From: Lagierella sp.
GTDB lineage: Bacteria; Bacillota; Clostridia; Tissierellales; Peptoniphilaceae
Reading direction: 5' to 3'
DNA: 53,710 nucleotides
NCBI RefSeq assembly: GCF_029983815.1
Contig: NZ_JASBYU010000012.1
Coordinates: forward strand, 1-53,710
Made by a program: the position numbers and the translations under genes. Each line of letters begins with the position of its first letter. Position 1 is the first letter of the stretch. This document shows positions 35,340 through 43,530 of this stretch, one piece after another. Under the pieces are notes generated by a model. It was given only the letters and a program-made list of their open reading frames with translations, did no database searches and was not told where the DNA came from.

Positions 35340-35367
35340 ATTTTAAGCGACAGTTGTCGCTTAAAAT
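35340..35367. promoter_or_regulatory. Perfect 28-base palindrome upstream of LysR
   Basis: Two 13-base arms (ATTTTAAGCGACA and TGTCGCTTAAAAT) flank GT. No T tract follows, so it is not a terminator. It is either an operator or a stable RNA hairpin in the leader. The binding protein is unknown. Confidence 0.65.
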
Positions 35368-35437
35368 TGTAGGAGAATTATTAACAAATTTTAAAAAAAT
35401 GTTAATTAATTTAAAGTGTTAATAAGGAAGGGTTAAT

Positions 35438-36334
35438 ATGGATTTTAAACAATTAGAAATATTTGTAGCGCTTGTTCAAAACGAGAGCTTCTCAATTGCT
35501 GCTAAGGAGTTGGGAATTTCTCAACCTACAGTGAGCTTGCAAATTAAACAATTAGAGGAAGAATTAGACACTGCTCTATTTATAAGGTCTACAAGGGAAC
35601 TTAAGGTAACAGAGGCAGGTATTTTACTTTATAAGGAAGCTAAAACTCTATTAACTAAAAGAGATAGAGTTATGGAGAAATTTGGAGAAAAAAATCAAAA
35701 TAGAATAGTGGTAGGAGTTTCAAAAATTCCTGCATCTTATATTTTACCTAAAATTTTATTGGATTATAGAAAGATGCATCCAAATATTTCCGTTGTAATC
35801 AAGGAGACCAACAGTGTTCAAACAATAAAGAAGGTTTCTGATTATTTAGTGGATTTAGGAATTGTAGGTATGGAAAAAGCTGATGAAAATTGCGACTTTG
35901 CACCAATTTTCGAAGATGAGTTCGTATTTATTTGCCCTAACACCGAATATTATAGAAAACTAAAAGATTCAAATCCTACTGTGGCAGATTTAGTAAAGGA
36001 ACCTTTTATTTCTAGAGAGCAAGGCTCCGGCATTAGAAATAAAATGGATGCAATCGCCAAAGAAGTTGGAGTTAACCATGAAGACTTAGACGTCGTTTTA
36101 ACGGTTAATGATGATATGCTTGTAAAGAAATTGGTTAAAATTGGAGTTGGAACTTCATTCTTCTCAAAAGTTGCGGTTGAAGATATGATAGAAGACGGAT
36201 CTATGCTAGCAATTCCTATAACAGAAAGCAAAGAGAGGTATAGGAATCTATATGCTTGTTGGAATAAAAAAGTAACACTTCCAAAACATGTTAGCGACTT
36301 TTTGGATTTGATTTTAAAAAGTGGAGATAGATAA
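35438..36334 (+). CDS. LysR-family regulator, selenium/cysteine-metabolism type
   Basis: A 298-residue regulator starting at an ATG behind AAGGAAGGG. The N-terminal winged helix-turn-helix (SIAAKELGISQPTVSLQIKQ) is textbook LysR. The C-terminal effector domain (about 90-295) contains KIPASYILPKIL and GSGIRNKMD segments. Overall similarity is to the group annotated as selenium metabolism-associated LysR or CysB-like. That fits the presence of yedF and the Se/S carrier gene about 4.5 kb upstream and of an FNT channel downstream. The subgroup is inferred; the superfamily is certain. Confidence 0.85.
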   Translation: MDFKQLEIFVALVQNESFSIAAKELGISQPTVSLQIKQLEEELDTALFIRSTRELKVTEAGILLYKEAKTLLTKRDRVMEKFGEKNQNRIVVGVSKIPASYILPKILLDYRKMHPNISVVIKETNSVQTIKKVSDYLVDLGIVGMEKADENCDFAPIFEDEFVFICPNTEYYRKLKDSNPTVADLVKEPFISREQGSGIRNKMDAIAKEVGVNHEDLDVVLTVNDDMLVKKLVKIGVGTSFFSKVAVEDMIEDGSMLAIPITESKERYRNLYACWNKKVTLPKHVSDFLDLILKSGDR

Positions 36335-36634
36335 TTAAAAGTTTGCTACTATAACTTTTAAAGATAAGCACCCATCAATTTTGAAGTGCTTCCCTTAAAT
36401 TCCCCTTTGGATTTAGGAGGCGCTGCAACTTAGTGGGTGCTTTTAATATGGATAAATTAGCATCCTCTAAGTTAAAGTTAAAAGTTAACAAATTCTGTAC
36501 TGGATTACTGTGGAAAAACAACAAGGAATATGTTATCATATAATTAATAGGGATTTAGAAAGTTTAATTCTCTATAGGTAGATAATAATACATATGAAAA
36601 GGTTATTATCAAAATATTAATTGGAGGGATTATT
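36335..36634. other. 300-bp intergenic region with a structured element
   Basis: Between the LysR and FNT genes lies a structured element (36366-36444), then an AT-rich stretch. A TATAAT at 36539-36544 may be the -10 of the FNT gene, but its -35 is poor. No gene was found in it. Confidence 0.55.
36366..36444 (+). terminator. Large branched hairpin, possible LysR terminator or small RNA end
   Basis: AAGCACCCA pairs with TGGGTGCTT over about 60 bases, which contain nested complements (AAGTGC with GC-A-ACTT, and CC-TAAAT-CC with GGATTTA-GG). TTTT follows directly. The nested structure is more elaborate than needed for a plain terminator. Confidence 0.5.
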
Positions 36635-37402
36635 ATGGGAAGCAATTTAAACAGTCCTTTGGAGATTACAGAGGTACAGAAGAATGTTGCAATAACCAAG
36701 GCAAATAATCCTGTTGTTAAAACTTTTATGATGGGAATAATGGCAGGTATCTTTATTGCTATTGGTGGGGCTGCATCCACAATGGTAAACATAGTTGGAA
36801 AAGGATTGTCTCCACTGGTGACCAAACTTTTGGGAAGTGGAATTTTTACTATAGGAATTGTATCGGTGGTGTTGGCTGGAGCGGAACTATTTACAGGTAA
36901 TATTCTGATGTCAATAGGGGCTTTTTCTAAGGACATATCGGTAAAAGAACTTCTTCAAAACTGGATAAAGGTTTGGATTTTTAACCTGCTAGGCTCTATA
37001 TTATTCGCAGCTATAATAACGTTTACACGTATATTTGAAGAAAGTGGTCCTGAGGTTTTTGGCAAAATGGCAAATGCTAAGGCTTCAATGGATCTATCTA
37101 CAGCATTTTTTAGAGGTGTAGGTTGTAACCTTTTAGTTTGTCTTTCAGTTTGGACTTCAACAGCGGGTAAGGATGGTATTTCGAAGTTTTTCCTTGCGGC
37201 GTTTCCTGTAGCTGTATTTGTATTTTTTGGATTTGAACACTGTGTAGCAAATATGTATTATTTTCCACAAGCGCTATTTTTAGGAGCGAAAGTTCCTATT
37301 GGATCTATTATTATTAGACTATTAGTGGTTACTTTAGGAAATATAGTTGGAGGACTGCTTATATCAATTCCATATTATTTTACCTATGGGAGGAAACAAT
37401 AA
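36635..37402 (+). CDS. Formate/nitrite transporter-family channel
   Basis: A 255-residue membrane protein starting at an ATG behind GGAGGG. It shows the six-helix FNT layout: GIMAGIFIAIGG, a GAELFTGN segment at the first pore loop, VGCNLLVCLSVW, and GFEHCVANMYYF near the second. These mark a pentameric channel for small anions. Substrates in the family are formate, nitrite or hydrosulfide; the sequence alone does not decide. Its position after a sulfur/selenium-type LysR gene makes hydrosulfide worth considering. The gene is monocistronic and converges on the superoxide reductase gene. Confidence 0.87.
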   Translation: MGSNLNSPLEITEVQKNVAITKANNPVVKTFMMGIMAGIFIAIGGAASTMVNIVGKGLSPLVTKLLGSGIFTIGIVSVVLAGAELFTGNILMSIGAFSKDISVKELLQNWIKVWIFNLLGSILFAAIITFTRIFEESGPEVFGKMANAKASMDLSTAFFRGVGCNLLVCLSVWTSTAGKDGISKFFLAAFPVAVFVFFGFEHCVANMYYFPQALFLGAKVPIGSIIIRLLVVTLGNIVGGLLISIPYYFTYGRKQ

Positions 37403-37534
37403 AGATAACTAAAAAACAATTTTCTCTTTAACTTTTGAGTTTATTATGGTTGTAGAAGTTATAGTTTTTCCTCAGAAGTTAATAGATGTATTTTGTAAAT
37501 ATAGTACAAGAGGTTGTTATAAAATTCGAATAAA

Positions 37535-37588
37535 AAAGACGAGCAATCATCAAAACTTCTTTTAAAGTTATGATGCCTGCTCGTCTTT
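37535..37588. terminator. Bidirectional terminator between FNT and superoxide reductase genes
   Basis: AAAGACGAGCA-(A)TCATCA and TGATG-(C)C-TGCTCGTCTTT form a long stem. The A run on the left serves as T run for the minus strand, and the T-rich right side serves the plus strand. Confidence 0.85.
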
Positions 37589-37608
37589 AAATTAATTAGT
37601 TATTAGAT

Positions 37609-37986
37609 TTAGCCTTCAACTTGTACATCTACTTCTGAAGTCCAAAGACCATGAATGTTACAGTAAGATGTTGAAATCAATTTTCCGCAAGTATTCAATT
37701 TTACACTTGTAGAAATCTTAGGTTCTGTGAAAGCATCTCCTTCACCATGGGCTGCAAATCTGTATTCTCCAAGTTCAACTGCTTGTTTAGAATCCTTTGC
37801 TAAGTAATATAATTTTATCCATACTATATGGTGTTCCATAGTGTTAGGATGTGCAATTTCTTTACCTACTGCAACATCTACTTGAAACTCTTCGTCTTTT
37901 TTTACTTTTTCTGGTGCAGTGATTACAGGAACGTGTTTTTCATTTTTCCAATCTGCTGTTTGAAATAATTCTGTTATTTTACTCAT
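37609..37986 (-). CDS. Superoxide reductase (class II desulfoferrodoxin/neelaredoxin)
   Basis: The ATG ending at 37986 has GAGGAGGACAATA upstream, so I prefer it to an in-frame start five codons earlier. The product has about 125 residues and reduces superoxide to peroxide at a mononuclear iron site. The ligands are visible: Glu16 and His18 in EKHVP, His46 and His52 in HPNTMEHH, and Cys/His in CNIHG near residue 110. The N-terminal Dx(Cys)4 domain of class I desulfoferrodoxin is absent. Together with rubrerythrin it forms the usual anaerobic oxygen-defence pair, although the two genes are 9 kb apart. Confidence 0.92.
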   Translation of the reverse strand: MSKITELFQTADWKNEKHVPVITAPEKVKKDEEFQVDVAVGKEIAHPNTMEHHIVWIKLYYLAKDSKQAVELGEYRFAAHGEGDAFTEPKISTSVKLNTCGKLISTSYCNIHGLWTSEVDVQVEG

Positions 37987-38375
37987 TATTGTCCTCCTCA
38001 TATTCTAAATTACTACCATTGATATATATACCACTCTTTTATTTATTTAAACAAATTCAAAGAGCAATTAAAAAAAGTGTTCAATGGTGCATAGTTCCTA
38101 GGATATTAGTTTATGTGAAGTTTTAATAGGGCATGTTCTTTAATTTTGTATGGAAAAGGATTTTATTCTATAATGGGTATGAAGTTGATTTTGGTTGCAG
38201 GACCTATTAGAGGTGAGCTATTAAAACCTACAATTTCCTTTTACATATGTATTGTAAGGTGTCGTGAAGTTTTTTTATTCTTCAATTTCATCTAAAGTGA
38301 ATAAAACACCGACTTTGACTGTAAATTATTCATTCTATAGGTTATAATTTAGTATAGGAGTGTGAAAATTAATTC
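37987..38375. other. Divergent intergenic region upstream of superoxide reductase and an rRNA methyltransferase
   Basis: A 389-bp AT-rich spacer. A TATAAT at 38343-38348 and a TTGACT at 38315-38320 face the methyltransferase gene, but their spacing (22 bases) is poor. No PerR-like palindrome was found near the superoxide reductase start. No gene is evident. Confidence 0.5.
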
Positions 38376-39518
38376 ATGAATGGCAAAGTATATAAGTTAA
38401 TCGTCACTACGGTCTTTGGTCTGGAAGCGGTGGTAAAGAGGGAGCTAAAAGACTTAGGGTACGAAAACTTAAAGGTAGATGATGGTAAAATTGAACTAGA
38501 AGGCAATTCTGAAGATATAGCTATTTTAAATATGAAGCTTCGATGTGCTGAGAGAGTTCTGATAAAAGTTGGCGAGTTTAAAGCCTTGTCCTTTGAGGAG
38601 CTATTTGATAAAACTTATGATTTGCCATGGGAAGAATTTATCACAGAAGATGGAGAATTTCCCGTTGAAGGTAAATCGGTAAAATCTAAATTGTTTTCTA
38701 TTTCCGATTGTCAATCCATTTGCAAAAAGGCAATTGTGGACAAGTTGAAGTCTGTTTATAAAAGGGACTGGTTTAATGAAGATGGTCCTCTATTTAAAAC
38801 GGAGGTAAGTCTATTAAAGGACATTGCTACTTTGACCATAGATACTTCCGGTGCTGGACTTCATAAAAGGGGATACAGAAATAGGGCGGGGGATGCGCCA
38901 TTAAAGGAAACCCTTGCTGCTGCAATGATTTTACTGTCCTATTGGAATCCATCAAGAACACTATATGACCCTTTTTGCGGTTCTGGAACCATCCTTATAG
39001 AAGCTGCAATGATAGGTAAAAATATTGCTCCAGGAATCGATAGAGAGTTTGTGTCCCAAACTTGGCCTTATGTGGGGGAAGAAATTTTCAAAGAGGTCAG
39101 GATGAGATGTCTAAGTGAAATAGATCATGATATAAAATTGGACTTGCTAGGTTCTGACATCGATAAGAGGTCAATACTTAGGGCTAGAGACAATGCTGAA
39201 AATATTGGTGTTAAAGAGGATATCCAATTTTTCATGAAGGATATGAGAGATGTGGACCTTAAGGATAACTATGGTGTGGTTATCACAAATCCTCCCTATG
39301 GAGAAAGGCTAGGGGAAAAGAAAGAAGTTGAAAAACTGTATAAGGACTTTGGAAAGAAGTTTAGAAAGTTTGAAACTTGGTCAATATATTTAATAACCAG
39401 CTACGAAAGGTTTGAAAGCCTCATTGGCAAGAAGGCCAATAGAAAAAGAAAGCTTTACAATGGTAGGATAAAAGTAGACTACTATCAATATTATGGTCCT
39501 AGACCTCCCAAAAGTTAG
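38376..39518 (+). CDS. THUMP-domain 23S rRNA guanine-N2 methyltransferase (RlmL/YpsC type)
   Basis: A 380-residue enzyme; an in-frame stop lies two codons before ATG 38376, which fixes the start, although AGGAG is 15 bases away. The N-terminal THUMP region (about 1-165) binds RNA. The methyltransferase domain (about 165-380) shows DPFCGSGTILIEAA, GSDIDKRSI and the catalytic TNPPYGERLG. The C-terminus GRIKVDYYQYYGPRP is typical of the YpsC/RlmL-N class that modifies 23S rRNA (m2G2445-type). It lies nine bases before a phosphatase gene and probably heads an operon that runs through pgi. Confidence 0.9.
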   Translation: MNGKVYKLIVTTVFGLEAVVKRELKDLGYENLKVDDGKIELEGNSEDIAILNMKLRCAERVLIKVGEFKALSFEELFDKTYDLPWEEFITEDGEFPVEGKSVKSKLFSISDCQSICKKAIVDKLKSVYKRDWFNEDGPLFKTEVSLLKDIATLTIDTSGAGLHKRGYRNRAGDAPLKETLAAAMILLSYWNPSRTLYDPFCGSGTILIEAAMIGKNIAPGIDREFVSQTWPYVGEEIFKEVRMRCLSEIDHDIKLDLLGSDIDKRSILRARDNAENIGVKEDIQFFMKDMRDVDLKDNYGVVITNPPYGERLGEKKEVEKLYKDFGKKFRKFETWSIYLITSYERFESLIGKKANRKRKLYNGRIKVDYYQYYGPRPPKS

Positions 39519-39526
39519 GTGAATTT

Positions 39527-40648
39527 ATGTTAAGAAGATTAGAATCGATTTTTTCTGCTGAAAAATTAAAAGTATTTAACTATCTTTCCGATTGGGTAAG
39601 AATTATAGATACTGAGGGTAATGTTCTCTTTCAAAATGCTGAAATGACTGAAAAAGTTGGAGACCAGGTGGGGGAGAATTCACTTTTAAATCCCGAAGAA
39701 AATAGAATAATTCCTGGAACTTCAATTGAGGAATTTTATGAAAAGGATCAGTTGACAAAGTCCTTATCCATTGGTTCTGAAGAATTTTTAGTCAAAAGTT
39801 CAATAATTTACGAAGAAGAGGATGCTCTTGCTATACTTGAGACCTTTAGAAATATTACAATTGAGTCTATTGCTATAAAGAGGTATGAAGATATTGCAAG
39901 AAAGACACAAAGAGAATTAAATGATGCAAGGGTAATTCAAAACTCCCTTCTTCCTGAAAAGGGGAACCATAGAGGACTTGAAGTCAAGTATAAGTATATT
40001 CCCTCGGCCTACCTCTCAGGGGACATGTTTGATGTTATCCCCATAGATGAGACTAAAACGGCTATCTATATAGCGGATGTTGTAGCCCATGGTATTTCCG
40101 CTTCTATATTGACAATGTTCGTTCGTCAATCCGTTAGGTATCATTTGGCAAGAAGTAGGATTACTGGATATACTCCGGACATCGTTTTAAGGTCGTTAAT
40201 CCGTAGGTTTGCGGAGTTGAACCTAGAAGATAGTAAGTACTTCACAATTTTTTATGGTGTTTTTGACAAGGAGTCTGGAACTTTTCAATATGCCAATGCA
40301 GGTCACAACGCCATTCCTCTAAAGATAAATAGGGATGGTGAGGTGGAAAAGCTTATGGGCACAGGTTTACCAATTTCACTGATAACCTCAAAGGGGAATT
40401 ATTCGGAGAGTAAAATCGATTTGGAAATTGGTGAAAAGATATTATTTTATACTGATGGTATAACTGAAACCAAGGACTATTTTGGGGAGTTCTATGGAAC
40501 TGAGAGGTTGGTAAAATTGGTTTCAAATAATTATCCTAATATATTGGACAGAATAGTAAATGAAGTCTCTACCTATAGATGGGGTAGACAGGAAGATGAC
40601 ATCGCATTATTATTTGTTGAAAGAAAAGAGGATATCAATGGGAATTAA
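39527..40648 (+). CDS. SpoIIE/RsbU-type PP2C serine phosphatase with PAS-like sensor
   Basis: A 373-residue cytosolic protein. The N-terminal 110 residues resemble a PAS sensor (VRIIDTEGNVLFQN), followed by a linker helix (EDIARKTQRELNDARVIQ). The C-terminal phosphatase domain (about 145-373) has SGDMFDVI, ADVVAHG, ANAGHNAI, YTDGITE and DDIALL, which hold the metal-binding aspartates. In Bacillus such enzymes dephosphorylate anti-anti-sigma factors. No partner switch genes (anti-sigma factor, STAS protein) are nearby, so the substrate is elsewhere. It overlaps the pgi start by 11 bases. Confidence 0.88.
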   Translation: MLRRLESIFSAEKLKVFNYLSDWVRIIDTEGNVLFQNAEMTEKVGDQVGENSLLNPEENRIIPGTSIEEFYEKDQLTKSLSIGSEEFLVKSSIIYEEEDALAILETFRNITIESIAIKRYEDIARKTQRELNDARVIQNSLLPEKGNHRGLEVKYKYIPSAYLSGDMFDVIPIDETKTAIYIADVVAHGISASILTMFVRQSVRYHLARSRITGYTPDIVLRSLIRRFAELNLEDSKYFTIFYGVFDKESGTFQYANAGHNAIPLKINRDGEVEKLMGTGLPISLITSKGNYSESKIDLEIGEKILFYTDGITETKDYFGEFYGTERLVKLVSNNYPNILDRIVNEVSTYRWGRQEDDIALLFVERKEDINGN

Positions 40649-41921
40649 ATTTGACTTTAAAGAAGGCTATGATTTAGAGGTTTTAGAAGAAAGTTTTAAA
40701 ATCGGGGAAGAAAGTTTAAAGAAGGTTTTGGATAAAACTGGAGAAGGTTCGGATTTTTTAGGATGGGTTAACCTTCCTGAAGACTTTTCAAGGGATGAAA
40801 TTGCAAAGATTAAAGAAGCTGCAAAAAAGATTAGAGAAAGGGCGAAGTATCTTGTAGTAATTGGCATTGGTGGAAGTTACCTGGGTACAAAGGCCATTGA
40901 AAACTCTTTAAAGGATTACTTTGAAGATGAGGATGAATTTAAATTGATATATGCAGGACACCATCTAAGTTCTGGTTATCTTTCTAGACTTGTGAAGTTT
41001 TTAAAGGACAAGGATTATTGTATAAATGTAATTTCAAAATCCGGTACCACTACTGAACCAGCTATTGCTTTTAGAATCCTTAAAAAAGAATTGGAAGAAA
41101 AATATGGAAAAGAAGCTAATGAGAGAATATTTGTAACAACTGACAGAAAAAAGGGCGCATTAAAGAAATTAGCTGATAAAGAGGGTTATGAAACCTTTGT
41201 AGTACTAGATGATATTGGGGGAAGATTTTCAGTTCTAACTCCAGTAGGGCTTTTGCCACTTGCCGCTAAGGGGATAGACATTGACAATTTATTAAAAGGG
41301 GCAAAAGTAGCAATGGATAAATTTACCCAATTAAAGGCTAAATCAAATCCTGCTATACAGTACGCTTTAATTAGAAATGCTTTATATAAGGATGGAAAAG
41401 ATATTGAAATTCTTGTAAATTACGAACCCTCCCTTTCCTATATAGCGGATTGGTGGAAACAACTTTTTGGAGAGTCTGAAGGGAAGGATGGAAAGGGGAT
41501 ATATCCTGCATCTGTAAACTTTACTACGGATTTACATTCCATGGGCCAATTGATTCAAGAGGGAAAGCGAAATATCTTTGAAACCGTTCTTGAAGTAGAG
41601 GATCCAAAATATGATTTAGCAATTCCAGAGGATAAAGAAAATCTTGATGGTCTTAACTATTTAAAGGATAGGACTGTGGACTTTGTAAATAAACAGGCCC
41701 TTGCTGGAACTATGAAAGCTCATATTAAGGGATATGTTCCTAATCTAAAGATAACTATGGAAAAAGTAGATGAAGAGAATCTAGGACAGTTGATTTACTT
41801 TTTTGAGATTGCCGTTAGCATTTCAGGATATCTTTTGGAGGTCAACCCTTTTAATCAACCAGGGGTTGAGGAATATAAGAGTCAAATGTTTAAGTTACTT
41901 GGTAAACCTGGTGTTAAATAG
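40638..41921 (+). CDS. pgi: Glucose-6-phosphate isomerase
   Basis: ATG 40638 (with AGAGGATATCA upstream) begins the conserved MGIKFDF sequence; an in-frame ATG at 40560 would lie inside the phosphatase gene and adds no family sequence. The product (427 residues) interconverts glucose-6-phosphate and fructose-6-phosphate. Motifs are GIGGSYLGTKAIE, SKSGTTTEPAIAFR, DDIGGRFSVLTPVG and WKQLFGESEGK, with the catalytic Glu in the last. The start overlaps the upstream phosphatase by 11 bases, and a GTG-started membrane protein gene follows after 11 bases. Confidence 0.94.
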   Translation: MGIKFDFKEGYDLEVLEESFKIGEESLKKVLDKTGEGSDFLGWVNLPEDFSRDEIAKIKEAAKKIRERAKYLVVIGIGGSYLGTKAIENSLKDYFEDEDEFKLIYAGHHLSSGYLSRLVKFLKDKDYCINVISKSGTTTEPAIAFRILKKELEEKYGKEANERIFVTTDRKKGALKKLADKEGYETFVVLDDIGGRFSVLTPVGLLPLAAKGIDIDNLLKGAKVAMDKFTQLKAKSNPAIQYALIRNALYKDGKDIEILVNYEPSLSYIADWWKQLFGESEGKDGKGIYPASVNFTTDLHSMGQLIQEGKRNIFETVLEVEDPKYDLAIPEDKENLDGLNYLKDRTVDFVNKQALAGTMKAHIKGYVPNLKITMEKVDEENLGQLIYFFEIAVSISGYLLEVNPFNQPGVEEYKSQMFKLLGKPGVK

Positions 41922-41932
41922 GAGGTGTAGTA

Positions 41933-42460
41933 GTGGTAGTAAGAGAGTACTTAGAAGGTTTTCTTGAAGAGATTTTATATAGAAAGAAGAAAACCTTGTC
42001 GAATTTTTCATTGTGGTATCTAGGATATGGTATAGCCATTACAATTATTTCCATAATTGGATTAAAGATAATAGGGATTCACCATTATGGGTTAAAGGGA
42101 ATTCTGGTTGGAATTTTTAGTTTAATTCCCTTTTTAGGAACGGGGATAGTCTTTATCCCATGGGTTATTGCAAGGCTTGTTACCAGTGAAAGTTTACTTT
42201 CAAGTCAATTGGCAATTCTGTATATTATTTTATGCATAATAAAAGAAATTGTATTTCCTTTTCTTATAGGTAAGAAGTTTAATATTAGGCCCATAATCAT
42301 AGCTTTAATATTTCTTATATGCTATACCATTGGAAAGGAACCAGGAGCCGTAGTGGCATGTTTCTTAATATTTATTATGACCAGCTTCTTTGATGCCATG
42401 GACATTCAAACTTTTTATAGAAAGAATAAGGCTAGAAAAAGAAGGTATTATCAAAATTAA
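41933..42460 (+). CDS. Short AI-2E-transporter-like membrane protein
   Basis: A 175-residue membrane protein starting at GTG 41933, directly behind GGAGGTG. Four or five helices can be seen. The pattern SLIPFLGTGIVFIPW, then EIVFPFLIGKKFNIRPIIIAL, resembles the C-terminal half of AI-2E (PerM) family proteins, which are usually about 350 residues. No upstream remnant of the first half is visible, so this is either a genuine short member or a truncated one. Its role is unknown. It follows pgi in the same transcript, and a hairpin terminator lies 115 bases downstream. Confidence 0.65.
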   Translation: MVVREYLEGFLEEILYRKKKTLSNFSLWYLGYGIAITIISIIGLKIIGIHHYGLKGILVGIFSLIPFLGTGIVFIPWVIARLVTSESLLSSQLAILYIILCIIKEIVFPFLIGKKFNIRPIIIALIFLICYTIGKEPGAVVACFLIFIMTSFFDAMDIQTFYRKNKARKRRYYQN

Positions 42461-42572
42461 AAATCTAAAAATAAAGTCAAATTTAATAGGCTATAGGAAA
42501 TTTCAGAAAAAAACATTTGACATATTAGGCAATGTAATTTCTTATACTATATAGATTGAATACAAGGGTTAT

Positions 42573-42614
42573 AAACTGTTGGGTTATGAATTATCATAGG
42601 ACTCAACAGTTTTT
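42573..42614 (+). terminator. Terminator, possibly of the pgi operon
   Basis: AAACTGTTG-GGT(T)-ATGA and TCAT-(AG)GACTC-AACAGTTT form a stem of about 16 pairs closed by a short loop, followed by TTTTT. A TTGACA at 42517 lies upstream, so an independent short transcript is an alternative. Confidence 0.75.
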
Positions 42615-42732
42615 AATGTAATTAAATCCTTCGACAACAATATAAAAGGGATCGATGTACTGAATCTGATTTTTAAGGAGATTTTATCAAAATTGTGTTA
42701 CACTTAACTGTAGTAATAAATTAGGAGGTCTT

Positions 42733-43530
42733 ATGATAGATTTACACAATCACAGTGTTTTTTCCATGGATAGCAACACCCCAATGGAGGACAATATTAA
42801 AGTAGCCATAGATAAGAATCTTAAGTACTTGTCCATTACCGACCATATGGAGATAATGAAACCTAAGGACAAGTATTGGGAGAGTTTAGACGCTCCTGGG
42901 TATTTTGTAGAATTTAATAGATTAAAGGAAAAATACAAAGATGATATACACCTCCTTGCAGGGGTGGAAGTTGGGATACAGGAGTCAACTGCAAAGGTAG
43001 TGGAAGATTTTGTAAATGAATTTGACTATGACTTTGTAATAGGTTCTGTACATTGCCTTTTTGAAAAAGACCTCTATGGTGGTGGATATTATCAAAGATT
43101 AAAACCTAAGGAATTATATAAGACTTATTATGAAGAGATGTATAAGAGTGTAAAAGCAATGAAAAATTTCGATGTCCTAGGTCATATAGACTATATCGAT
43201 CGTTACTTGGACAATTACTTTGATGTTCCCGACCAAGATGAGAATAAAGAGATCATTTTAGCGATTTTAAAAGAATTGATAGATACTAATAGAGGCATTG
43301 AAATCAACACAGGCGGTTTTAGAAAGGGACTACCATATCTTCATCCCCATAGAAAGATACTATCCTGGTATAGAGAATTGGGCGGTGAAATTATAACCAT
43401 TGGTTCGGATGCCCATAAGAGCTATGATATTGGATATAAAAACAAAAAAGCTTTGGATTATGTAAAATCCTTTGGCTTTACCGGGGTATATGTATTTGAA
43501 AATAGAAGACCGAGAAAGTTGGAATTTTAA
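42733..43530 (+). CDS. PHP-family histidinol-phosphatase-like hydrolase
   Basis: A 265-residue cytosolic enzyme starting at an ATG behind TTAGGAGG. PHP motifs: HNHSVFSMD at the N-terminus, SITDHMEI near residue 38, GVEVGIQ, GSVHC near 98, HIDYIDR, and GSDAHKSYDIG near 240. These are the metal ligands of the HisJ/HisK phosphatase family. No other histidine genes are present, so annotation as histidinol-phosphatase is by similarity only. It overlaps the asparaginase gene by one base (TAATG), giving an operon with it and the signal peptidase gene. Confidence 0.85.
   Translation: MIDLHNHSVFSMDSNTPMEDNIKVAIDKNLKYLSITDHMEIMKPKDKYWESLDAPGYFVEFNRLKEKYKDDIHLLAGVEVGIQESTAKVVEDFVNEFDYDFVIGSVHCLFEKDLYGGGYYQRLKPKELYKTYYEEMYKSVKAMKNFDVLGHIDYIDRYLDNYFDVPDQDENKEIILAILKELIDTNRGIEINTGGFRKGLPYLHPHRKILSWYRELGGEIITIGSDAHKSYDIGYKNKKALDYVKSFGFTGVYVFENRRPRKLEF

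Larger units (their letters stand above)
35086..35437. other. Intergenic region between Mrp and LysR genes
   Basis: This 352-bp spacer holds the Mrp terminator, a good plus-strand promoter, a perfect 28-base palindrome and several TGTTAAT-type motifs close to the LysR start. A 13-codon frame at 35305 lacks a ribosome binding site and is not counted as a gene. Confidence 0.6.

Noticed and set aside
35305..35346. Short leader peptide (13 codons) upstream of the LysR gene
   Set aside because: It has no ribosome binding site and no run of regulatory codons, and it runs into the palindrome; chance frame is more likely.
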